From positions 155,291 to 219,290 of the forward strand of contig NZ_JAMXOD010000004.1 in the NCBI RefSeq assembly GCF_024721305.1: a stretch of 64,000 nucleotides of DNA, written 5' to 3'. The notes under the pieces were generated by a model. It searched no databases, was not told the origin of the DNA, and saw only the letters and a program-made list of their open reading frames with translations. A program made the translations under genes and the position numbers. This DNA is from Aequitasia blattaphilus (GTDB taxonomy: Bacteria > Bacillota > Clostridia > Lachnospirales > Lachnospiraceae). Shown piece by piece: positions 55,144 to 63,280 of the stretch (its first letter is position 1; every line of letters starts with the position of its first letter).

Positions 55144-55899
55144 ATGAATAAAGAAGAGCAAATGATACAGAACCGTTTGATTGAATTGTCAAACGTATCC
55201 TATCATAAAAATATTGTGATGTTTTCAGATTTTCTGAATCTAAATGAATTACATATTTTAAACAGTATCAATAAGTCTCTGTTGCCTACGCAATATAAGA
55301 CTTTTGGAGGCTATAAATTAGCAGAGCGTCAGATGGTTGCATTTCTACCTGATGCTCTTTGTTATGAGTATAATTATCCAATTAAAATCCTACGTATTTC
55401 TCCCGTAAATAAGCGCTTTGCTGAAAACCTTTCTCACAGAGATTATCTTGGTTCTCTTATGAATTTGGGAATTGAGAGAAGTAATCTTGGGGATATTATA
55501 ATGGCAGAAGAAGGGACATTTTTGTTTGTCTCTGAAAAGCTCAGTTCTTATATCACAGATGAATTAACGCGAGTACGCCATACAACAGTAATAGTACGTG
55601 AGGAAACTAAGACAGACTTTACTTATGAACCTTCTTTTGAATTAATCAAAGGAAGTGTTGCTTCTATTCGTTTAGACACTGTTCTTACCCTGGCTTTTCC
55701 TTTGTCCAGAAGTAAAATCACCTTGTTTATTCAAGAGGGACGAACCTTTGTAAATGGAAAGCTTGTTACCAACAATGGTCATCCTTTAAAAGAAGGAGAT
55801 TTAATTACCCTAAGAAAAATGGGCAGAGTCCAGTACTTGGGCATTCTGTCGGAAACAAAGAAAAAAAGACAAATGATACAAATACGAAAATATTTATAA
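55144..55899 (+). CDS. ylmH: YlmH-type RNA-binding protein with S4 domain
   Basis: 251 residues: an N-terminal YlmH-type domain and a C-terminal S4 RNA-binding domain (SRSKITLFIQEGRTFVNGKL). Family members associate with the ribosome in peptidyl-tRNA rescue and are encoded in the division cluster. It starts two bases after sepF. Confidence 0.92.
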   Translation: MNKEEQMIQNRLIELSNVSYHKNIVMFSDFLNLNELHILNSINKSLLPTQYKTFGGYKLAERQMVAFLPDALCYEYNYPIKILRISPVNKRFAENLSHRDYLGSLMNLGIERSNLGDIIMAEEGTFLFVSEKLSSYITDELTRVRHTTVIVREETKTDFTYEPSFELIKGSVASIRLDTVLTLAFPLSRSKITLFIQEGRTFVNGKLVTNNGHPLKEGDLITLRKMGRVQYLGILSETKKKRQMIQIRKYL

Positions 55900-55909
55900 A
55901 GGAGCGATT

Positions 55910-56410
55910 ATGAGAAAAAAATATTATATAGGCATTATCCTTTCACTCATTCCTTTGATTCTTCTTGATCAAGTAACGAAGCTCCTGGCTGATATCCACT
56001 TAAAGAATCAAAACGCAATTCCAATCATTAAAGATGTATTGGTTTTGGATTATGTTGAAAATAGGGGCGCTGCCTTTGGAACCTTTCAAGGTGGCTTTGT
56101 CTTCTTTGTATTTACATTTATTGTTTTAGCTGTGTTTATGTGTTTCTTTGCAATGAGAGTACCTTTAACTCAGAGAATGAAGCCTTTACGTATTTTACTT
56201 GTTTTTGTCTTAGCTGGAGCAATCGGTAACTTCATTGACCGTATCCGTCTTCGTTACGTAATTGATTTTATCTATTTTAAGTTGATTGATTTTCCAGTAT
56301 TTAACGTGGCAGATATCTATGTAACAGTATCTATGATTTTACTTATTATTTTATGTTTGTTTTATTACAAGGAGGAAGATTTTGAGCAATTACTTCACCG
56401 TAAAGGATAA
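55910..56410 (+). CDS. lspA: Lipoprotein signal peptidase LspA
   Basis: Membrane aspartyl protease cleaving prolipoprotein signal peptides, such as that of the carboxypeptidase in this window. The 166 residues have four membrane helices with NRGAAFG, one catalytic Asp in GAIGNFIDRIR and the other in FNVADIYV. RBS AAGGAG; overlaps the next gene by 29 bases. Confidence 0.96.
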   Translation: MRKKYYIGIILSLIPLILLDQVTKLLADIHLKNQNAIPIIKDVLVLDYVENRGAAFGTFQGGFVFFVFTFIVLAVFMCFFAMRVPLTQRMKPLRILLVFVLAGAIGNFIDRIRLRYVIDFIYFKLIDFPVFNVADIYVTVSMILLIILCLFYYKEEDFEQLLHRKG

Positions 56411-57287
56411 TGAGGAAGGAAGAATCGATAAATTTTTATCTGAGATGCTTCCCGATTCCTCCCGATCTTTTCTTCAGAGACTAATAAAAGAGGGCTGTGT
56501 CCTTGTAAATGGCCACAGTATTAAGCCAAATTACCGCTTGGATTCTGGTGACACAGTAGAAGTGGAGTTTCCTGCAGCAAAAGAGGTTGAGATTTTGCCT
56601 GAAAATATTCCACTATCCATTCTCTATGAAGATAAAGATGTTATTGTGATTGATAAGCCCAAAAGTATGGTTGTCCATCCAGCACCTGGCCACAGCAGCG
56701 GAACTCTAGTGAACGCTCTTTTATACCACTGTAAAGACGAGCTTTCTGGTATAAATGGAGACATTCGTCCTGGAATTGTTCATCGTATTGACATGGATAC
56801 AACAGGAGCACTCATTGTTTGTAAAAATGATTTCGCTCATAATTCTCTTTCCCAACAGTTAAAAGAGCATACGATACGGCGGGAATATGAAGCTATTGTA
56901 TTTGGAAATATAAAGGAAGATGAAGGCACGATTGATTGTCCCATTGGCCGGGATACCAATGACCGAAAGAAGATGAGTACTCATGCCCGAGTAAGCAGGA
57001 CCGCAATTACTCATTATAAGGTATTAAAAAGATTTGGGAATTATACTTATATTCGATGTATCTTAGAAACAGGACGAACCCATCAGATACGAGTTCATCT
57101 AAAAAGCATAGGACATCCACTTCTTGGAGACACCTTATATGGACCAAAAAAGAATCCTTTTCCCAAATTAATCGGTCAAACTCTCCATGCAAAAATATTG
57201 GGATTTGTTCATCCCCGTACGAAGGAATACATTGAAGTGATCAGTCCACTTCCTGAATATTTTATAAAATTGCTGGAAACTCTTTGA
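56382..57287 (+). CDS. rluD: RluD-type 23S rRNA pseudouridine synthase (TTG start)
   Basis: RluA/RluD family enzyme making pseudouridines in 23S rRNA. The 301 residues have an N-terminal S4 domain (RIDKFLSEMLPDSSRSFLQR) and the catalytic Asp in IVHRIDMDTTGALIV, plus GRTHQIRVHLKSIGHPLLGD. The TTG at 56382 follows AAGGAGG and gives the family N-terminus. The lspA-rluD pairing is standard in Firmicutes. Which of the related sites it modifies is not certain. Confidence 0.93.
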   Translation: MSNYFTVKDNEEGRIDKFLSEMLPDSSRSFLQRLIKEGCVLVNGHSIKPNYRLDSGDTVEVEFPAAKEVEILPENIPLSILYEDKDVIVIDKPKSMVVHPAPGHSSGTLVNALLYHCKDELSGINGDIRPGIVHRIDMDTTGALIVCKNDFAHNSLSQQLKEHTIRREYEAIVFGNIKEDEGTIDCPIGRDTNDRKKMSTHARVSRTAITHYKVLKRFGNYTYIRCILETGRTHQIRVHLKSIGHPLLGDTLYGPKKNPFPKLIGQTLHAKILGFVHPRTKEYIEVISPLPEYFIKLLETL

Positions 57288-57302
57288 TATTTCAGCTATA
57301 AT
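57274..57302 (+). promoter_or_regulatory. Promoter for the cytidylate-kinase-like gene
   Basis: Weak -35 TGGAAA (57274-57279), 17-base spacer, TATAAT (57297-57302), about 25 bases before the ATG. The -35 lies inside the end of the pseudouridine synthase gene. Confidence 0.5.
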
Positions 57303-57327
57303 AGTAACAAAGAAAAGGGGTGGTAGT

Positions 57328-57960
57328 ATGAAAACAATTATTACAATAGGAAGACAGTTTGGCAGTGCAGGAAGAGAAATCGGCTACAAGGTGGCTGAGG
57401 ATTTAGGGATTAAGCTCTATGATAAAGAGATGCTTGATCGCGCTGCAAAAGAAAGCGGAATTGCGGAAGAGCTATTCGAAACTCATGACGAAAAACCTAC
57501 CAGCAGCTTTTTATATTCCTTAGTGATGGATACTTATTCTTTAGGGTATTCAACTGCATATTCTGATATGCCTATTAATTATAAAATTTTCCTTGCACAG
57601 TTTGATGCAATTAAGAAAATGGCTGCAGAAGAGCCTTGTATTTTAGTTGGCCGATGTGCAGATTATGCTTTAGCCGATAATGAAAACCTTCTCAGTGTTT
57701 ATATCCATGCTTCAATTGAAGCCAGAACAAAGCGTATTGCTCGTATTTATAACCTGACCGAAGGTAAAGCAAAAGAAATGATTCATAAAACTGATAAAAA
57801 GCGAGCAAGCTATTACAACTATTATACCAATAAAAAATGGGGTGCTGCAGAAAGCTATCATGCATGTTTAAACAGCTCAGCACTTGGTATAAATGGTACC
57901 GTTGATGCAATCAAATACTTAATTGATGCAAAAGAAAATTGTAAGGATAAATCATTATAA
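57328..57960 (+). CDS. Cytidylate kinase-like family protein
   Basis: 210 residues of the cytidylate-kinase-like family (PF13189 type): IITIGRQFGSAGREIGYKVA with the nucleotide loop, KLYDKEMLDRAAKESG, ILVGRCADYAL and the lid-like DKKRASYYNYYTNKKWG. Common in Clostridia as a stand-alone gene in addition to the true CMP kinase; physiological substrate unknown. RBS AAAGGGGTGG. Terminator follows. Confidence 0.88.
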   Translation: MKTIITIGRQFGSAGREIGYKVAEDLGIKLYDKEMLDRAAKESGIAEELFETHDEKPTSSFLYSLVMDTYSLGYSTAYSDMPINYKIFLAQFDAIKKMAAEEPCILVGRCADYALADNENLLSVYIHASIEARTKRIARIYNLTEGKAKEMIHKTDKKRASYYNYYTNKKWGAAESYHACLNSSALGINGTVDAIKYLIDAKENCKDKSL

Positions 57961-57961
57961 A

Positions 57962-57999
57962 AAACAGCACATACCTTTATAGGTGTGTGCTGTTTCTTT
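57962..57999. terminator. Bidirectional terminator between two convergent genes
   Basis: Fifteen-pair hairpin (57962-57976 with 57981-57995, one T-G pair, four-base loop TTAT) followed on the plus strand by CTTT after TTT, and on the minus strand by a run of six T. Serves both the kinase-like gene and the reverse TtcA-like gene. Confidence 0.9.
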
Positions 58000-58000
58000 G

Positions 58001-58735
58001 TCATCGTGTCCGAATAACACGTTGTGGCCAGCCTTTAATATCTCCATTTAAAATAGCTGTAAACATTCTTTGTTTTGCTCCTGGATTTTCTTTATTTAAC
58101 TCTTTTACCAGGTTTTTCGCGTATTCACGTTTTGTATACCCATCAACAGGACAGCGGCTTTTTACAACTGGTAAATCATATTTATTTTTAAAACCAATTA
58201 CGTCAGACTCTTCTACAAACATAATTGGACGAATTACAGTTAAATCCATTCGATCTAAATAGGTCATGGGTGAGAATGAATAAAATCTACCCTCATATAG
58301 AAGGGATAGTAACATGGTCTCTATAATATCATCTTTATGATGAGCGTAAGCTATTTTATTACACCCCATTTCTTTAATTGCTTGGTTCAAAGCACCTTTC
58401 CGCATTTTTGCACAAAGAGAGCAAGGATTCTTTTCCTTTCGATCCTCAAAAAGAATTTTGGCAATATCTGATTTTACGATTCTATATGGAATATTCATTT
58501 CCTCACACAATTTACTGACTTCTGTAAAGTCAGTATCCTTATATCCTAAATCAACTGTGATGGCACTGAGCTCAAACTTCTTTGGATAAAAGCGTTTTAA
58601 TCCATGGAGCGCATACAGCAATGTAAGGGAATCTTTGCCTCCTGAGATGCCTACTGCAATGTGATCACCCTCCTGTATCATCTGATATTCATCAACTGCT
58701 TTTCTGGTATGACTTAATAATTCTTGTAACTTCAT
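58001..58735 (-). CDS. TtcA-like tRNA thiolation PP-loop ATPase
   Basis: ATP-pyrophosphatase (PP-loop) of the TtcA/TtuA group that thiolates tRNA (2-thiocytidine in TtcA). The 244 residues have the PP-loop VGISGGKDSLTLLYALHGL (about residue 27) and the cluster cysteines CSLCAKMRKGALN, with a further Cys in KSRCPVDGY. The tRNA position modified is not readable. AAGGAGG lies before the ATG. Single gene. Confidence 0.9.
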   Translation of the reverse strand: MKLQELLSHTRKAVDEYQMIQEGDHIAVGISGGKDSLTLLYALHGLKRFYPKKFELSAITVDLGYKDTDFTEVSKLCEEMNIPYRIVKSDIAKILFEDRKEKNPCSLCAKMRKGALNQAIKEMGCNKIAYAHHKDDIIETMLLSLLYEGRFYSFSPMTYLDRMDLTVIRPIMFVEESDVIGFKNKYDLPVVKSRCPVDGYTKREYAKNLVKELNKENPGAKQRMFTAILNGDIKGWPQRVIRTR

Positions 58736-58790
58736 AAAAACCTCCTTAAAACAAATCCTTTATCAGTATAACATTTTCTCAGCAGATTGC

Positions 58791-58819
58791 TAGACATAGA
58801 GAAGATAAAACGGTATTAT
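58791..58819 (+). promoter_or_regulatory. Promoter for the four-helix membrane protein
   Basis: TAGACA (58791-58796), 17-base spacer, TATTAT (58814-58819). A GGGGGGA ribosome site follows, before the ATG at 58852. Confidence 0.6.
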
Positions 58820-58851
58820 ATTAGTGTAAATAAAAAAATGGGGGGATTTTA

Positions 58852-59508
58852 ATGAGTGAATTAACAAACAAAAAAGATCAGGAAACTCTGGAAAAAATGC
58901 TAAAGTATATTGATCGTTTTTCTTTTTCCGAGGAAGATTTCTCATCTTTAAGGGCAAAATTAACACAAGATGCACTAATGGCACAAGAACAAGGAGTATC
59001 TCTTAAACAGTATTTAGGAAAAAGTGAGACCGAATATTGTGATCAGCTTGTAGAAGAGAAGAGAGGGTATAAAATACCGAAAGAAGAGAAAATTCTTTAT
59101 ATGATTAGTAATTTATTTTTAATTGTGGGGGCTATTGCAATGCTTTCTACCATTATCAATATCGTTTCTTTGTTTGCAATTTTGGGTGTGGATGCTATAG
59201 CAGTTTATCATACAACATTTGTAATTTTAATCTTAAAGAATGCCGTTTATATTCTGGCGGGGTATATGGGCAAAAAATATTCTGGTAATTACAAACGATT
59301 GCCTCATTGTATTTTGATGGGCGTGATTCTACTTATTTTGAACATTCTATTGCTTATTATACACTTTAGTAGTGCTTACATACTGAATTCTTCAGGAAGC
59401 CAGTATGCACTGAATACCGGTGTAAATATTTTCTGGCTTCTATTTGGAGTTGTATATTTAGTTATCGCCACACTATTATATAAAAAAGAAAAGAGCAGGA
59501 AGAATTAA
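58852..59508 (+). CDS. Four-helix membrane protein of unknown function
   Basis: 218 residues, family not recognised. A soluble helical N-terminal part of about 80 residues (SELTNKKDQETLEKMLKYID, GVSLKQYLGKSETEYCDQLV) resembles the small adaptor-like head of DUF1048/DUF1129-type membrane proteins. Four hydrophobic segments follow: about 83-115, 122-142, 150-175 and 188-210. Own promoter, strong GGGGGGA ribosome site, and it ends two bases from the convergent recombinase with no terminator between. Confidence 0.75.
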   Translation: MSELTNKKDQETLEKMLKYIDRFSFSEEDFSSLRAKLTQDALMAQEQGVSLKQYLGKSETEYCDQLVEEKRGYKIPKEEKILYMISNLFLIVGAIAMLSTIINIVSLFAILGVDAIAVYHTTFVILILKNAVYILAGYMGKKYSGNYKRLPHCILMGVILLILNILLLIIHFSSAYILNSSGSQYALNTGVNIFWLLFGVVYLVIATLLYKKEKSRKN

Positions 59509-59510
59509 CC

Positions 59511-60572
59511 CTACTCTCTAAGTTTTACAGCAGATGCAGCCCGGCGGCGCCTTTCGTCGTCAAGGGCTGCATAATGCTTTCTCGTGGTATTTATGTCTTT
59601 ATGACCTAAAACATCAGCAACCAGGTAAATATCTCCTGTTTCCTTGTATAACGCAGTTCCATAGGTGCTTCTTAGCTTATGGGGCGTTATTTTTTTATTT
59701 GGTGTTGCTTGTCTGGCATATTTCTTCACCATATTTTCAATAGCCTGGACACCCATTCTACTTTTTCTGGTTGATAAAAACAGAGCATCGTCATGGCCAG
59801 GAAGAGGAGTAGTATGCTTTCTCTGCCCATTTATATAGTTCAAAAGAGCCTTTTCAACCTCCTCACCAAAGTAGACAACCATCTGGTTTCCACCTTTTCT
59901 TGTTACGGTAATTCCATTATTTTTAAAATCAACATCTTTAATATTTAATCCAACACATTCTGAGACACGAATACCTGTTCCCAATAACAGAATTAGAATA
60001 GCCAAATCACGTTCTTTTGTTTTTTCATAATAATTAAGCGCTTGTCCCGACAATTTGGATCCAGCACTTTCTACAAAGTCCAAAAGCTCAACCACCTCAT
60101 CTGCATCCAAACGAATAATGGCTTTTTCATGTAGTTTTGGCATATCTACCAGAACAGTTGGATTTGTTTTTATCATTTCACGTTTGAAATAATAAGCGTA
60201 AAAAGAACGTAAAGAGGACATTTTCCTTGCCAGACCACGTTCCTTATTCGTCTGTAAATCTTGTTTATCGTCGGTATAAACTTTAAGATATTCCATATAT
60301 TCTTCAATATCGACAGCCTCAATACGATCTAAATCTGTATATTTAAATTGATTCAATTCATAGTTTCGATAGACTGGATTAACCTCTGTTAAGAAACGAA
60401 AGAACACCCGGATATCATATGCATAATTAATTCTTGTATTAGATGATGTGGTTGGCTCAATTGCCCGAAAGTAATCCTTTGCAAATGGTGGCAAACTAGA
60501 AAGAACCTCTCGAAGCCGTAATGTGTTTTTAATATCAATTTCTTCATGATATGTTTTGTTTTTATCTGCCAT
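59511..60572 (-). CDS. xerC: Xer-type tyrosine recombinase
   Basis: Site-specific recombinase probably resolving chromosome dimers. The 353 residues have an N-terminal SAM-like core-binding domain (SNTRINYAYDIRVFFRFL) and the catalytic residues Arg in LGTGIRVSECVGL, Lys in the hairpin RKGGNQMVVYF, His-x-x-Arg in TPHKLRSTYG, His in LGHKDINTT and the Tyr nucleophile in RKHYAAL. No excisionase, phage genes or attachment repeats lie near, so a chromosomal Xer protein is more likely than an integrase. Symbol tentative. AGGAGG before the ATG. Confidence 0.85.
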   Translation of the reverse strand: MADKNKTYHEEIDIKNTLRLREVLSSLPPFAKDYFRAIEPTTSSNTRINYAYDIRVFFRFLTEVNPVYRNYELNQFKYTDLDRIEAVDIEEYMEYLKVYTDDKQDLQTNKERGLARKMSSLRSFYAYYFKREMIKTNPTVLVDMPKLHEKAIIRLDADEVVELLDFVESAGSKLSGQALNYYEKTKERDLAILILLLGTGIRVSECVGLNIKDVDFKNNGITVTRKGGNQMVVYFGEEVEKALLNYINGQRKHTTPLPGHDDALFLSTRKSRMGVQAIENMVKKYARQATPNKKITPHKLRSTYGTALYKETGDIYLVADVLGHKDINTTRKHYAALDDERRRRAASAVKLRE

Positions 60573-60603
60573 ATATAAAACCTCCTAATCACATGGTAAT
60601 TCT

Positions 60604-60632
60604 ATTTTATCACCTTTTTATACGTATGTCTA
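60604..60632 (-). promoter_or_regulatory. Promoter for the Xer recombinase gene
   Basis: Minus strand TAGACA (60627-60632), 17-base spacer, TAAAAT (60604-60609). Confidence 0.6.
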
Positions 60633-60703
60633 TTGGTAAAATCTGTATTTGTAGTATAGATTGTATTCTGCAGATATGTCTTTCCCAATACAATACCCTT
60701 TAA

Positions 60704-60724
60704 AACCGTCATTTTAAGACGGTT
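60704..60724 (-). terminator. Hairpin/terminator at the end of the small basic protein gene
   Basis: Arms AACCGTC (60704-60710) and GACGGTT (60718-60724) with a seven-base loop, then TTTAAAG on the minus strand. The stop codon of the small gene (60714-60716) lies in the loop. The T tract is short, so efficiency is uncertain. Confidence 0.55.
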
Positions 60725-60915
60725 GATTTTGTGACATTTTACGAAGTTCATTCTCTATTCTTCTGATTTTATATCTATCCAAGATGCTTTTACTTTGCTT
60801 TCCATATAATGCAAATAATTCGTTTCTTAAGCGGTCTTTTTTTTTGCCAATACTTTTTACTTGCTTGTTTCTTTTCGTATGATTCACCCATATAATCACG
60901 TTGTAATATTCCCAT
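60714..60915 (-). CDS. Small basic protein, frame interrupted at a nine-A tract
   Basis: Family not recognised. A good start (AAAGGGGG then ATG at 60915) opens a frame reading MGILQRDYMGESYEKKQASK, which ends after 41 codons at 60790. The neighbouring frame (from GTG 60899, no ribosome site) continues as a coherent basic helix, RLRNELFALYGKQSKSILDR to RKMSQNQPS, stopping at 60714. The two frames meet at a run of nine A (60837-60845 on the plus strand as T). Removing one A joins them into about 66 residues. Either the tract is a sequencing error, a real frameshift, or a slippage site. Confidence 0.6.
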
Positions 60916-60939
60916 CAAATTGCCCCCTTTGTATTATTC

Positions 60940-61161
60940 CTAAAGTTGTGGTATTTTACCATATCTAATAGCTTGTAATATCACAATCATAAAATATAAT
61001 ACAACCGTAATAATGATTATTTTATATAAAGTACTTGTCTTCACAAACTTTTTATATAAGTTCAAAACATATTTTTTCAAACCAAAAGGAACGCCCTTTT
61101 CTTTTTTGCGTTTTTTTACTATTTTATCAAGTTCTTTATCCAACTTTGATTTCTTTTTCAT
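60940..61161 (-). CDS. Small single-span membrane protein
   Basis: 73 residues, family not recognised. A very basic N-terminal half (KKKSKLDKELDKIVKKRKKE) is followed by one membrane segment (IIIITVVLYFMIVILQAI) and a short tail. AAAGGGGGC lies before the ATG. It lies 24 bases upstream of the frameshifted small basic gene on the same strand, so the two are probably one transcript. Confidence 0.7.
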   Translation of the reverse strand: MKKKSKLDKELDKIVKKRKKEKGVPFGLKKYVLNLYKKFVKTSTLYKIIIITVVLYFMIVILQAIRYGKIPQL

Positions 61162-61195
61162 TTATAAAGCCCCCTTTGGCCATTAATATCTATTT

Positions 61196-61223
61196 AAAAA
61201 CCGCCCTATATTAAGCGGTTTTT
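61196..61223 (-). terminator. Terminator after the GGDEF gene
   Basis: Arms AAAAACCGC (61196-61204) and GCGGTTTTT (61215-61223), ending in a T run on either strand. It lies four bases past the stop of the reverse-strand GGDEF gene. Confidence 0.85.
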
Positions 61224-61226
61224 CTT

Positions 61227-62471
61227 CTATTTCATATTTTTATTTGCACGCTTGTAAAGATACATTCGTTCGTCTGCAAGTCTTAAAAGTTCTGATGCAT
61301 CACGTTTTTCATTTTTTTTAATTTTAACAATACCAAAACTTAAACTGAATGGATATTTAGATGATTTATTTCGTGTTTTACTCCCAAGCTTCTTTCGCAA
61401 ATTGATTAGCTGCGTTTCAATCAGTGTTGGATCCTTTTCATCAATTAAAAGCATAAATTCATCTCCACCCAGACGGCAAACTAATACCTCCGAATATTTG
61501 CTGGCCAAACCACTTAATAATTTAGCTGCAGTAATGATGTAATAATCTCCTTCATTATGACCAAAAGTATCATTAATATATTTCAAATTATCCAAATCAA
61601 TAAAGCAGAGGCAAAATTCTCTTCTTTCTGCGAGCCACTGCTGATATATCATCATACCGCGATGTCGATTATCCAATCGTGTAAGCTCATCAAAATAGGC
61701 ATAATTTTCCAACTGCTCTTTCTCTGCAAGCTCTTTACTTACATCAGAGAAAACAAAAGTAGTTGCTTTCTCCTCATCCCATTGGATATTGTATGTATTG
61801 ATCTCTAAATATCGTTTTCCAGTCCTGCTATTTACTATGCTTAACTGCTTATTGTGATAATTTGGATTCTCCTGTGCAAGATAATCAAGAATCAATTTTT
61901 CAACCTCTAATTCAACGATTTTATCGCTGTCCATAGCCAAAAGGGCTGACTGATTATAATGCATATACTCTTTTGTTTTATTATTGACCACAATAATCCA
62001 ATCTGGCAACCCAGCACCCATGGCTTCTAATAATTTATTATTTTGTTCCAACGCTGCAGTTTTTCTTTGGCTTTCTTCGATTTTAGCAACTAATTCTTTC
62101 TGCCGGTGATCTAACTGCTGAATCATTGTGTTAAATGCTTCTGCAAACTCACCCATAAAATTTATTTTTTGACCATAATCCCCTTTGGCCACTTGTTGAG
62201 ACTGCCACGTAATATGACGCAAGGATGCCTGAAGGGCTTTAAGAGGTGCCGCCAACTCATTCTCACGAGAAGGAGGTTCCAGACTCAAATTCCCTTTTGC
62301 CAAAGCGTTTGCAAAATCCCGTTGCTCATTTATACACTCTCCGAAATACAACAGTCCTTGCCCTAAATGTTGGAAATCCTCTCCCAATTCTGCTAAATCC
62401 AAATGGGCTTCTTTAGGGTTATACATTAAGTTCTTCAAATATTCAAAAAGAATATCTGTATCATTTACCAT
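61227..62471 (-). CDS. Soluble GGDEF diguanylate cyclase with PAS-like sensor
   Basis: Predicted cyclic-di-GMP synthase, 414 residues. The N-terminal half (about 1-140) has HAMP-like helices without a membrane anchor (VAKGDYGQKINFMGEFAEAF), then a coiled coil, a PAS-like domain (MGAGLPDWIIVVNNKTKEYM) and the C-terminal GGDEF domain with intact active site RLGGDEFMLLID. The inhibitory RxxD site before it is replaced (YSEV), suggesting no product inhibition. The ATG at 62471 follows AAGAGGT and is preferred to an earlier frame start overlapping the upstream gene. It is 26 bases downstream of the V4R gene, presumably its sensor partner. Confidence 0.9.
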   Translation of the reverse strand: MVNDTDILFEYLKNLMYNPKEAHLDLAELGEDFQHLGQGLLYFGECINEQRDFANALAKGNLSLEPPSRENELAAPLKALQASLRHITWQSQQVAKGDYGQKINFMGEFAEAFNTMIQQLDHRQKELVAKIEESQRKTAALEQNNKLLEAMGAGLPDWIIVVNNKTKEYMHYNQSALLAMDSDKIVELEVEKLILDYLAQENPNYHNKQLSIVNSRTGKRYLEINTYNIQWDEEKATTFVFSDVSKELAEKEQLENYAYFDELTRLDNRHRGMMIYQQWLAERREFCLCFIDLDNLKYINDTFGHNEGDYYIITAAKLLSGLASKYSEVLVCRLGGDEFMLLIDEKDPTLIETQLINLRKKLGSKTRNKSSKYPFSLSFGIVKIKKNEKRDASELLRLADERMYLYKRANKNMK

Positions 62472-62497
62472 TTTATTACCTCTTCTCAACCAAATAT

Positions 62498-63034
62498 TTA
62501 TTCTTGAATTGCACCGGTAAAACGGCAAACCCGATCTCCATTAGCCCAACAATCAACTTCTTTAACTTCATATTTCTTATTTGTATATGCATAAAGAATC
62601 CCCGAAATAAATCCTTCATCATAAGTACATACATTTTCATTCGATACAGGTATTCCACTACAATCTAAGTCCTCACCAACTGTTAAAATCAAATCCCCTG
62701 TTTCTTTGTCATATGCTTCCATTCTTAATATTCCAATCTTTAAATCCTCAAGCGCTTTCTGAAGGTCGGCTACAAAGGCATCAAAATCAACATTTAAATC
62801 CAATGTATTCTTTGCAAATTCAACCCCTGCTAAATGACCTGCCTTGCGAAAATAAATATTGGCCTGCTCCTCTCCTAAATCCTTCGACAAAGCATCGAGC
62901 ATCGTATATTGCATAAGGCGATAGACCAGCACTGGCATATCCTCCCCTAACTCACCTCTGCCTTCTTTGATATCACCTAAATTCTCCCAACAAAATTTAC
63001 TGTGTTTTGTACCACTCTTAAAAATATTTTCCAT
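62498..63034 (-). CDS. V4R-domain small-molecule sensor protein
   Basis: 178 residues matching the V4R (4-vinyl reductase) domain, a small-molecule-binding fold found in signalling and heme/hydrocarbon-related proteins. Features: a helical N-terminal half (LMQYTMLDALSKDLGEEQAN), FRKAGHLAGVEFAKNTL and the C-terminal Cys-containing segment CWANGDRVCRFTG typical of the family. It precedes the GGDEF gene on the same strand and shares its promoter, suggesting it supplies the input signal. Ligand unknown. RBS GGGGGAAG. Confidence 0.85.
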   Translation of the reverse strand: MENIFKSGTKHSKFCWENLGDIKEGRGELGEDMPVLVYRLMQYTMLDALSKDLGEEQANIYFRKAGHLAGVEFAKNTLDLNVDFDAFVADLQKALEDLKIGILRMEAYDKETGDLILTVGEDLDCSGIPVSNENVCTYDEGFISGILYAYTNKKYEVKEVDCWANGDRVCRFTGAIQE

Positions 63035-63072
63035 ATTTTACTTCCCCCGTTTAATTTTAATCAATCATATAT

Positions 63073-63101
63073 ATTATAGTGCAATAAAAGCGTTTTAACA
63101 A
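63073..63101 (-). promoter_or_regulatory. Promoter for the V4R-GGDEF unit
   Basis: Minus strand TTGTTA (63096-63101), 17-base spacer, TATAAT (63073-63078). The -35 overlaps the end of the terminator hairpin of the upstream small gene. Confidence 0.75.
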
Positions 63102-63146
63102 ATAAAAACTCACGATACGAAAATTATCGGGAGTTTTTATTTGTTT
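63097..63146 (-). terminator. Long terminator hairpin after the 31-residue peptide gene
   Basis: Perfect 15-base arms AACAAATAAAAACTC (63097-63111) and GAGTTTTTATTTGTT (63132-63146), continued after one mismatch by CGATA/TATCG around a seven-base loop. T-rich on both strands. Confidence 0.85.
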
Positions 63147-63184
63147 ATCTATCATATTACATAAACTTTTCGTTCAATCTCTAT

Positions 63185-63280
63185 TTATTGAAAAAAATTA
63201 CATATAATTAGTATTACCATTAAAACTATTAAAGTTATCGCAATCTTATAAAGTCCTTTTTTATCTTCTCCACTCATCAT
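63185..63280 (-). CDS. 31-residue single-span membrane peptide
   Basis: Small gene starting MMSGEDKKGLYKIAITLIVL, almost entirely one hydrophobic helix (IAITLIVLMVILIICNFF) after a charged head. Support: GGAGG four bases before the ATG at 63280, in-frame stop TAA at 63185, and a strong terminator 38 bases beyond. No homologue recognised. Such short hydrophobic peptides can be type I toxins, regulators or assembly factors; nothing here decides which. A 9-base inverted repeat TTCTTCACT/AGTGAAGAA lies in its leader (63292-63300, 63341-63349). Confidence 0.65.
   Translation of the reverse strand: MMSGEDKKGLYKIAITLIVLMVILIICNFFQ

Noticed and set aside
59511-60572. Tyrosine recombinase considered as a mobile-element integrase
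   Set aside because: No excisionase, phage or conjugation genes, no tRNA target and no flanking direct repeats; flanked by ordinary genes.
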